Shown here: piece after piece, positions 53,732-60,616 of the stretch
How the letters are laid out: each line of letters begins with the position of its first letter
Position numbering within the stretch: position 1 is the first letter of the stretch
Source of the DNA: Acidobacteriaceae bacterium
Lineage (GTDB): Bacteria; Acidobacteriota; Terriglobia; Terriglobales; Acidobacteriaceae
Direction of reading: 5' to 3'
DNA length: 64,000 bases
NCBI GenBank assembly: GCA_903642265.1
Contig: CAHJWN010000004.1
Coordinates: 38,017 to 102,016 of the forward strand
The notes under the pieces: generated by a model
Seen by the model: only the letters and a program-made list of their open reading frames with translations
Database searches by the model: none
What the model was told of the DNA's origin: nothing
Program-made: the position numbers and the translations under genes

Positions 53732-54988
53732 TTATTTGATGAGCATCGAGACAATGCTTGCTGACATGAGGTTGGCCATGGTGCCGGCGAGCATGGCACG
53801 CAAGCCGAGTTTCGCTAGGTCGTTGCGCCGGTTAGGAACGAGGGCGCCGATGCCGCCAATCTGCATGCCGATGGATCCGACATTGGCAAAGCCGCAAAGC
53901 GCGAAGGTGGCGATCGAGAAAGTAGATTTCGAGAGCGTGGTCTTCATGGCACCGAGCTGGGTGAAAGCGACGAACTCATTGATCATGGTGCGGGTGCCAA
54001 GCAGGTTGCCGATGGTCTTTGCTTCGTACCAGGGGATTCCGATAAGCCAGGCGATGGGGGCTCCGACCACGCCGAGAATGGCGTTGAGCGAATGCGGGAA
54101 ACGGATGCCGTGATCGGTGCCGGGCATGTGGATCGTCCAGGCGAAATTTGAGATGCCGAGCATGATGGCGTTGAAGAGGCCGACCAGCGCGACGAAGCTG
54201 ATCAGCATGATGGCTACGTTAAAGGCGAGTTGACCGCCGTCGATAGTGCCGCGGGCGATGGCCCCGATGAGGTTGTCTTTTTCGTGAACCTCTTCGCGAG
54301 GCATGTTGACAGTGCCTGCAGTGGCGGGAACTTCAGTCTCGGGTACAAGCATCTTTGCAACAAGGATGGTGCCGGGGGCAGTCATGATGACGGCGGAGAG
54401 GAGGTCCTGGGCATTGATACCAAAGCTGATATACGCGGCCATGATGCCTCCAGAGACGTGGGCCATGCCAGAGGTCATGATGACCATCAGCTCGGAGCGC
54501 GTGGCTCCGGCGAGGAAGGGCCGGATGGTGAGCGGGGCTTCGGTCTGGCCCATGAAGATGCTGGCGGCAACGTTGGTGGATTCGGCGCCAGAGGTTCCCA
54601 TCGTCCGTTGCATGATCCATGCGACGACGCGGATCACATGCTGCATGACGCCGATGTGATACATCACAGCGAAGAAGGCGCTGACAAAGATAATGGTAGG
54701 AAGGACGGAAAATGCCAAGGTAGAGAGCGGGTCGCCGGGTGTGCCTATGCGGCCGAAGACGAGCGACGAGCCATCTGCGGAGCGGCCAAGCAGCGACGTA
54801 ATGACGGTCGAAATGCTGTGCAGGATGCGTTGGCCGGCGTTCCACTTAATGACCAGGAAGGCGAAGATGATCTGCAGCCCCAGGCCCCATCCGACTGTTC
54901 GCCATCGAATTGCGCGACGGTCTGTGGAGAATGCATACGCAAGACCGAGGAAGACGATGAGTCCGAGCAGACCGGTGAAACGTGCCAA
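53732..54988 (-). CDS. nupC: Concentrative nucleoside transporter, NupC/CNT family
   Basis: 418 aa. Couples nucleoside uptake to H+ or Na+. CNT motifs: FGRIGTPGDPLSTLAFSVLP, IFMGQTEAPLTIRPFL (Gly-Gln-Thr-Glu binding site), MAHVSGGIMAAYI, RTMINEFVAFTQL (NEF binding site) and CGFANVGSIGMQIGGIGAL. Three N-terminal helices, then the transport core. Start is TTG 54988 with GGGAG 6 nt upstream. Lies between punA and the deoA-cdd group, giving a plausible nucleoside import and breakdown set. Confidence 0.93.
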   Translation of the reverse strand: MARFTGLLGLIVFLGLAYAFSTDRRAIRWRTVGWGLGLQIIFAFLVIKWNAGQRILHSISTVITSLLGRSADGSSLVFGRIGTPGDPLSTLAFSVLPTIIFVSAFFAVMYHIGVMQHVIRVVAWIMQRTMGTSGAESTNVAASIFMGQTEAPLTIRPFLAGATRSELMVIMTSGMAHVSGGIMAAYISFGINAQDLLSAVIMTAPGTILVAKMLVPETEVPATAGTVNMPREEVHEKDNLIGAIARGTIDGGQLAFNVAIMLISFVALVGLFNAIMLGISNFAWTIHMPGTDHGIRFPHSLNAILGVVGAPIAWLIGIPWYEAKTIGNLLGTRTMINEFVAFTQLGAMKTTLSKSTFSIATFALCGFANVGSIGMQIGGIGALVPNRRNDLAKLGLRAMLAGTMANLMSASIVSMLIK

Positions 54989-55136
54989 GGAGTTCTCCCT
55001 TTGAGCTCAAGTGGATGGTGGGTGTGAAGCCAGTGTAAATAAGTTGGAACATTTACGAGCAATCGGTGCTGGCCCTGTTTAGAGTGAAGCGTACACGCAT
55101 CATCTACAAAGAATCTGGTTCGAGGAGAGAACGACT

Positions 55137-56078
55137 ATGCCACTTCCAAGCGATGAGAAGTTGATTGCACTGGCTGACGACCTGCTGGCGCAGTTCGATG
55201 GGATCTTTGGGCTGCATCCGGGTTATCGCCCAGCACATGCCAAAGGTACGATGTTTACGGGCACGTTTGTTCCATCGGCAGAGGCACAGCGGTTGAGCAA
55301 GGCGCCTCATTTTGCAAATCCTTCGACCCCCGTGACGGTGCGATTTTCGGATTCCACGGGCGTTCCGGTGATTCCGGATACAGACCCGAACGCAGTTCCG
55401 CGGGGTATGGCGATCCGGTTTCATCTCGGCGAGCGGGTGCACACGGACATCGTGAGCCATTCGACTAACGGTTTTCCGACACATAGGGGCGAGGATTTTC
55501 TGGGCTTCTTAAAGGCGGTGGCATCGACTGCTCCAGGTGCGCCTTCTCCGTCGCCAATCGAATCGTTCCTGGGGGCGAATCCGACGGCACTGGCGTTTGT
55601 GCAGACTCCAAAGCCGTATGCTGTGAGTTTTGCAACGGAAAAGTATTTTGGCGTAACGGCGTATGAGTTTGTCAACGCCGCGGGAGCTTCGCAGTTTGTG
55701 CGCTACCAGATTGTGCCGGAAGGTGGGACGGAGTACCTCGACGAGGCGGCTGCGAAGGCGGCGGGGCCAGATTACCTGTTCGAGGAGATTGCGAAGCGGA
55801 TTGGTGAGGGGCCGATCGCGTTCAAGGTGATGGCGCAGTTGGCTGGAGTGGGCGATGTGGTCGATGATGCGACGATCCACTGGTCGGCGGAGCGGACGAT
55901 TGCAGAGTTGGGGACGGTGACTTTGACAGCTGCTGTGGCAGATAATCTGGCGGAGCAGAAGCAGATCATCTTCGATCCAATTCCGAGAGTGGAAGGAATT
56001 GAGCCTTCGGACGATCCGCTGCTGGAGTTGAGAGCGGCTATTTACTTGATAAGTGGGAGACGCAGACGGAAGGCTTGA
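55137..56078 (+). CDS. Small catalase-family heme protein (SrpA-like)
   Basis: 313 aa, far shorter than classical monofunctional catalases (480 or more). Catalase-fold features: HAKGTMFTGTFVPSAEA, VTVRFSDSTGVPVIPDTDPN, RGMAIRFHL, DIVSHSTNGFPTH and a late RAAIYLIS with the proximal R-x3-Y. SrpA-type proteins act as peroxidases more than catalases. AGGAG lies 10 nt before ATG 55137. Divergent from nupC; convergent with the small membrane protein gene, 5 nt apart. Confidence 0.85.
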   Translation: MPLPSDEKLIALADDLLAQFDGIFGLHPGYRPAHAKGTMFTGTFVPSAEAQRLSKAPHFANPSTPVTVRFSDSTGVPVIPDTDPNAVPRGMAIRFHLGERVHTDIVSHSTNGFPTHRGEDFLGFLKAVASTAPGAPSPSPIESFLGANPTALAFVQTPKPYAVSFATEKYFGVTAYEFVNAAGASQFVRYQIVPEGGTEYLDEAAAKAAGPDYLFEEIAKRIGEGPIAFKVMAQLAGVGDVVDDATIHWSAERTIAELGTVTLTAAVADNLAEQKQIIFDPIPRVEGIEPSDDPLLELRAAIYLISGRRRRKA

Positions 56079-56083
56079 AAGAT

Positions 56084-56398
56084 CTAGCTGGATTTCGACT
56101 TACGTGGTGGAAGTTCGGTCTTCTCGAAAAAGTGGTTTTTCGGCCAGAGAAGACCGGCTACCATGCCTTGTTCCTGCAACTCATCGGGATCGCAACCTGA
56201 GCGTAGCGCCCAAAGTCTCCAGCGCGGTACTGCAAGCGACCACCACAGCCGCGCAAGCGCAATGGAGCCGACCATGCCAAGCAATATCCACGGGCCGTGG
56301 AGCATCATGACGCCGAGAAATCCACCCAGGACAATCAGCGAGAGAACGGGCGCGTTAACGACGAACTGACCCCAGCGAATTGCGACATAAACCGTCAT
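56084..56398 (-). CDS. Small membrane protein of unknown function
   Basis: 104 aa. Two hydrophobic stretches (VLSLIVLGGFLGVMMLHGPW and ILLGMVGSIALARLWWSLAV) then a cytosolic-looking tail with a CDPDELQEQGM segment and basic end. I recognise no family. Start ATG 56398 overlaps the deoA stop (TGATG), so it is probably co-translated with deoA. Confidence 0.6.
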   Translation of the reverse strand: MTVYVAIRWGQFVVNAPVLSLIVLGGFLGVMMLHGPWILLGMVGSIALARLWWSLAVPRWRLWALRSGCDPDELQEQGMVAGLLWPKNHFFEKTELPPRKSKSS

Positions 56399-57744
56399 CA
56401 GTTTCTCTCAGTTGAGGCGGTCAGGATCTCGCGGATGAGGACGGTGGATGCGGGTGGTTCTGGGGCAATGCGGTAAGTGGCGCGCAACATCTCGAAGGGT
56501 TCGGCAAGGAGAGATTCTGATTCGGCGAAGAGCGTGACGAGGGGCTGGCCGGGTGAGACTTTGGTACCTAGTTTGGCGTGGACTTCGATGCCGGCGTGGG
56601 CGCTGACCGGTTCGCCGGGGTTGAGACGGCCGGCGCCGAGGCGTTGGATGGCCCAACCGACTTCGCGGCAGTCCATGCTGCTGATATACCCCGCTGTTTG
56701 GGCTGCTAGAACCCGGGATGCGGCTGGCTTATGAAAGGCGACAGGGTCGGCGAAGACGGAGGTGTCTCCGCTTTGGAGTTCGACCATGGCAAGCCAGGTC
56801 TTGAAGGCGGCTCCGGAGGTGAGGAGGCTGTCTGAAAGTGCGGCTCCGGCTTCGGGGGTGGAGGATTTGCCGCCTAGGTAGAGCATCCATCCGGCGAGGA
56901 TGTTAGTGAGTTCGATGAGGTCGGCGGACATGGGGTGGCGGCGGTTCTGCATGATGTCTACGCACTCCCACACTTCGACCCAATTGCCAGAGAATCGGCC
57001 GAGGGGCTCGTCCATTGCGGTCATGAGGGCGACGGTGCGGGTGCCTGCGAGTTCGCCGGTTTCGACCATGAGCGAGGCGAGGTGGCGGGCGTCTTCGTAC
57101 TTGGTCATGAAGGCGCCGCTGCCAGTCTTGACGTCAAGGACGAGGCCGTTGATGCCTTCGGCGAGCTTCTTGCTCATAATGCTGGCGCAGATGAGGTTGG
57201 GGGACTCGACTGTCCCGGTGTGGTCGCGAAGCGAGTATAAGACGCGGTCGGCAGGGACGAGGGCAGGCGTCTGGCCGGCCATGAAAAAGCCGCATTTGGC
57301 GATGATCTCGGCGAACTCAGACATAGACAGCTGAGTTCGGAAGCCTGGAATGGTTTCGAGCTTATCGAGGGTGCCGCCGGTGTGCCCGAGCGACCTGCCG
57401 CTGATCATGGGGACCTTAAGGCCAGCAGCGGCGACGATGGGCGCGATGAGGAGCGAGGTCTTATCGCCGACTCCGCCCGTGGAGTGCTTGTCGACGCAGA
57501 AGGAGTTCAAGAAGGATGAGTCGAAGGTCTCGCCCGAAAAGCGCATGGCGGTGGTGAGGGTGGCGAGCTCCTGCGGGTTGAGGCCGCGCTGGAAGACGGC
57601 CATGAGCCATGCCGCGATTTGGGCGTCGCTGGCCGTGTGGTCGACGACGGCGCGGACGAAGTAGTTGATTTCAACGTCAGTAAGGACGAGGCCATCGCGC
57701 TTGTGGAGGATTACGTCGACTGGGTGGATAGGCTTCTCGGGCAT
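56398..57744 (-). CDS. deoA: Thymidine/pyrimidine-nucleoside phosphorylase
   Basis: 448 aa. Cleaves thymidine, deoxyuridine and possibly uridine to base and sugar 1-phosphate. Family signature near residue 110: SGRSLGHTGGTLDKLETIPG. Others: FCVDKHSTGGVGDKTSLLIA (phosphate binding), SKKLAEGINGLVLDVKTGSGAFM and C-terminal beta-domain HAKLGTKVSPGQPL. AAGG lies 6 nt before ATG 57744. With cdd 134 nt upstream on the same strand, cytidine could be deaminated and then phosphorolysed. Strict DeoA versus broad Pdp specificity is not decided here. Confidence 0.93.
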   Translation of the reverse strand: MPEKPIHPVDVILHKRDGLVLTDVEINYFVRAVVDHTASDAQIAAWLMAVFQRGLNPQELATLTTAMRFSGETFDSSFLNSFCVDKHSTGGVGDKTSLLIAPIVAAAGLKVPMISGRSLGHTGGTLDKLETIPGFRTQLSMSEFAEIIAKCGFFMAGQTPALVPADRVLYSLRDHTGTVESPNLICASIMSKKLAEGINGLVLDVKTGSGAFMTKYEDARHLASLMVETGELAGTRTVALMTAMDEPLGRFSGNWVEVWECVDIMQNRRHPMSADLIELTNILAGWMLYLGGKSSTPEAGAALSDSLLTSGAAFKTWLAMVELQSGDTSVFADPVAFHKPAASRVLAAQTAGYISSMDCREVGWAIQRLGAGRLNPGEPVSAHAGIEVHAKLGTKVSPGQPLVTLFAESESLLAEPFEMLRATYRIAPEPPASTVLIREILTASTERN

Positions 57745-57878
57745 GATGTGCCTTTAGATGTGCTGAAACTGCTCGGACACATAACGTTCCAGCGGCGGCA
57801 AAAGGCGCATTGCCGATGCAGCATGCATGGCGCACTGAAACCGTGGCCCTGACCAAGACGGACTTTCACCGGAACGCC

Positions 57879-58322
57879 TTATTCATGGGGCAGGCGGAAG
57901 GCGGCAGGAAGAAGGTCGGCGAGGGTCGCCTCGGCAGGGCTTGCGCCTTCAGCGGGGTAGAAGACCCAGGTGCCGGGAGTGCTGAATTCCAGGATGGTTT
58001 GACGGCACGCTCCGCAGGGCATGGAAGCGGCGGAATTGAGGTTGGCAACGGCAACGGCGTGCAGTTTGATTTTTGGGCCGTAGAGTCCAACGGCTGTAGC
58101 AATCGCTGATTGCTCCGCGCAGGTGGTAAGGCGATAGGAGGCGTTTTCAACGTTGCAGCCGGTGACGATCTTCGGGTAGGGAGCGTCACCCACGGTGAGG
58201 AGCAGGGCAGCGCCTACGCGGAAGTGGCTGTAGGGGGAATGAGAGTTTTCTGCGGCGGCTGTAGCGCGGGCGCGGAGATCTTCGATGGTGACGGTGGTCA
58301 AGCCGCTGGGATGATCTTGCAT
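57879..58322 (-). CDS. cdd: Cytidine deaminase
   Basis: 147 aa. Converts cytidine and deoxycytidine to uridine and deoxyuridine. Zinc site: NVENASYRLTTCAEQSAI (C-A-E) and MPCGACRQTILEF (P-C-x2-C); SHSPYSHFRVGAALL is the substrate loop. Tetrameric short form. ATG 58322 is chosen; a TTG at 58361 overlapping the DHH gene stop would add 13 residues. Second gene after the DHH phosphoesterase. Confidence 0.93.
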   Translation of the reverse strand: MQDHPSGLTTVTIEDLRARATAAAENSHSPYSHFRVGAALLLTVGDAPYPKIVTGCNVENASYRLTTCAEQSAIATAVGLYGPKIKLHAVAVANLNSAASMPCGACRQTILEFSTPGTWVFYPAEGASPAEATLADLLPAAFRLPHE

Positions 58323-58357
58323 GATGTGTGTGAGCCTAGCGACGGTGGGGAGTAAGG

Positions 58358-59332
58358 TCAAGCTGAGCGGAGTTCCGTGGCTACTTCGGCGGCGGCAGTG
58401 CGGGCTTCGGATTCTCTATCAGGCGGGAAGCTGATGGCGCCGACGCGGGCATGGCCTCCACCACCGTAGCGCTCGCAGATGGCAGCGATGTTGATGAGCT
58501 TGTCAGCAGGGAGTGCGGTCCAGGGGTTGGTGCCGACGGAGATCTTGGTCCGAAAGGATGACTTGCTGAGGCCGACGACGTAGGTGGCGTCGGGGTGCAG
58601 GTAGTAGGGGATGAACTTGCTGTAGCCCTCGGTGGGCTGGTCGGTGATGTCGAAGGTCAGCACGCCGCCGTTGACGGTCGCACGGTTGCGTATTAGTTCG
58701 ATGGCGGCTATGTGCTGCTGCATCAGCGGACCGATGGCTTCCTGGACGAAGGGAAGTTCGATGATCTTGTCCAGCGCCGTCGAGGTGAGGAGTGGAATGA
58801 GCTTGGGAATGAGGCTGGCGTCGGGCGAGCTTTCGATGATAAGAGTCAGTTTCATGGCGGGCTCGGCGAGTTCAACGGCAGCTTGCGCGCTCTCATACCG
58901 TGCGCCGTCAACGATATTGGCCCAGTAGATGAGGTCACGAAGCGGGGCGACATCCATGCCGAAGTTAGTGGAGGCGATGTGGGCGATGAAGCCGGTGCAG
59001 GAGATGTAGTTGGGGTCGAAGAACTGGCGCATCTTCTGTGAGCCATCGAGCTGTCCGGCTTCGAAATGAAGCTGGTCGGCAGGAGTCAGGAAGGCGCTCT
59101 GGTGATGGTCGAACCACCAGGTGAGCTTCGGAGAGGCGGTGTACTTGAAGTCAACGATGGCGTTCTCAGCGCCGGCAAGCTCGTCTTCGTGCAGGATGCC
59201 ATTGGCCTTATGCACGAGGCCTTGGTAGGAGAAGTCGGAAATAGAGCCGATGCACTCGCGATGGAAGCGGGTAAAGAGCGAGGCGGAGCAGGCGCCGTCG
59301 AAGCAGTGGTCGTGATAAAAGATGCGGAGGTT
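58358..59332 (-). CDS. DHH-family phosphoesterase
   Basis: 324 aa from TTG 59332 (AAGGGA 6 nt upstream). Domain 1: FYHDHCFDGACSASLF (D-x-D-like site), ENAIVDFKY and the DHH triad in LTWWFDHHQSAFL. Domain 2 (DHHA1): GGGGHARVGAISFP near the end. Related proteins are nanoRNases, pAp phosphatases and oligonucleotide recycling enzymes; the spacing differs from NrnA, so the substrate is open. 35 nt upstream of cdd; making nucleotides from short oligonucleotides would suit this salvage setting. Confidence 0.8.
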   Translation of the reverse strand, partial: NLRIFYHDHCFDGACSASLFTRFHRECIGSISDFSYQGLVHKANGILHEDELAGAENAIVDFKYTASPKLTWWFDHHQSAFLTPADQLHFEAGQLDGSQKMRQFFDPNYISCTGFIAHIASTNFGMDVAPLRDLIYWANIVDGARYESAQAAVELAEPAMKLTLIIESSPDASLIPKLIPLLTSTALDKIIELPFVQEAIGPLMQQHIAAIELIRNRATVNGGVLTFDITDQPTEGYSKFIPYYLHPDATYVVGLSKSSFRTKISVGTNPWTALPADKLINIAAICERYGGGGHARVGAISFPPDRESEARTAAAEVATELRSA

Positions 59333-59446
59333 CAACGCGGTTCCCTTCAAGGTGCGAAGTCTCTCGTAAGTGTAACGGGCGACGTGACTGGCTGGAACTC
59401 AGCAGAGCTTGTGCGCGTATAGAGTTCGACTAGAGAGGAGAATCGC

Positions 59447-60547
59447 TTGGACGAGTCGAATGGGGTGAGGCAGGAAGACTGGCGGCGCGATGCGGCGCGG
59501 CAGTTGGAGTCGGTTCCGGTTGAGGTCGAGACGCCTTCTTTACAGACGCCGTCGGTCGAGACGCCTTCGGCGATGCGGTATCTGTTCTTCGGTCCCAATG
59601 GGTTGAGGCCGGGATGGGGATTGCTGATGTTCGTGATCCTGTTTGCGGTGCTGACGACTACCGCAGGAATTGTGCAGCATAAACTCGACCGAAGCCCAGT
59701 GAAGACATCGCAGCAGCTCAAGGCTGGGGCGGTAGTTCCGCAGAAGCTTGCTTCGCTGCTCGTAGGTGACGGCGGTGTCTTCGCTGTGCTTGTGCTTGCG
59801 AGCTGGATCATGAGCCGTGTTGAGCGCAGGTCGATAGGCCGGTTTGGATTTGGCGGCGGGCACAAGGTGAGGAACTTCTTCATCGGACTTCTGTCAGGGC
59901 TGGTGTTTCTTTCCGTCTTGGTAGGTGTGCTGTGGAAAGCCAGGCTGCTGGTGTTTGACGGAAGACTGCTCTTTGGAGCGGCAGCAATTAAGTATGGTGC
60001 GGCGTGGGCCGTGGGCTTCCTGTGTGTGGGACTGGCAGAGGAATATGCGCTCCGGGGGTATCTGCAGTACACGATCTCACGAGGTTTTGCTTCGCTGTAC
60101 GGCATGCTCTTTGAAACGACGTACGGCGAGACGCTCGGGTTCTGGACAGCCGCGCTTGTGCTGTCTTTTCTGTTTGGGTTCGGACACGGGAGCAATCCGG
60201 GTGAATCAGCAATCGGGTTGTGGTCGGCGGGGCTGATTGGGCTCATCTTCTGCCTCACGCTGTGGAGGACAGGGTCGTTATGGTGGGCGCTGGGGTTTCA
60301 TGCTGCGTGGGACTGGGCGCAATCATTCGTGTTTGGGGTGGCCGACAGCGGGACGATTGTGCAGGAACATCTATATGCGAGTCATCCAGTAGGAAGCGTG
60401 CTGCTTAGCGGCGGTTCAACCGGCCCGGAGGGAAGCGCGTTGGTTCTACCATTGCTGGCGGTAGTTAGCATCGTGGTGGTAGTGACGTTGCCAGGGCGGC
60501 GGTGGTCAATTGATGGAGAGATGACACCTCGCGTAGTCATCCTATGA
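59447..60547 (+). CDS. CPBP (CAAX/Abi) family intramembrane metalloprotease
   Basis: 366 aa. Seven or eight helices. Catalytic motifs: GLAEEYALRGYLQY (E-E-x3-R), LFGFGHGSNPGES (H) and LGFHAAWDWAQSFVFG (H-x3-D). N-terminal cytosolic segment contains repeats TPSLQTPSVETPS encoded by a 15-bp direct repeat (59524-59538 and 59554-59568). Start is TTG 59447 with AGAGGAG 6 nt upstream. CPBP proteases act in prenyl-protein processing, bacteriocin immunity or sigma-factor signalling; the substrate is unknown and no bacteriocin genes are near. Confidence 0.85.
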   Translation: MDESNGVRQEDWRRDAARQLESVPVEVETPSLQTPSVETPSAMRYLFFGPNGLRPGWGLLMFVILFAVLTTTAGIVQHKLDRSPVKTSQQLKAGAVVPQKLASLLVGDGGVFAVLVLASWIMSRVERRSIGRFGFGGGHKVRNFFIGLLSGLVFLSVLVGVLWKARLLVFDGRLLFGAAAIKYGAAWAVGFLCVGLAEEYALRGYLQYTISRGFASLYGMLFETTYGETLGFWTAALVLSFLFGFGHGSNPGESAIGLWSAGLIGLIFCLTLWRTGSLWWALGFHAAWDWAQSFVFGVADSGTIVQEHLYASHPVGSVLLSGGSTGPEGSALVLPLLAVVSIVVVVTLPGRRWSIDGEMTPRVVIL

Positions 60548-60604
60548 AGTCGGCGCGCTTCGTCCTATGAAGCAGGGGCAACCGGAAATGGTAGAAGCGG
60601 CGTT

Positions 60605-60610
60605 TATGAT
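60605..60610 (+). promoter_or_regulatory. Candidate -10 element of the penicillin acylase gene
   Basis: TATGAT (5/6 to consensus), 6 nt (TCGGTC) before ATG 60617; no Shine-Dalgarno. Confidence 0.4.
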
Positions 60611-60616
60611 TCGGTC

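Noticed and set aside
54230..55027. 265-codon frame antisense to nupC
   Set aside because: Shadow of the CNT transporter; no start site and no recognisable domain.
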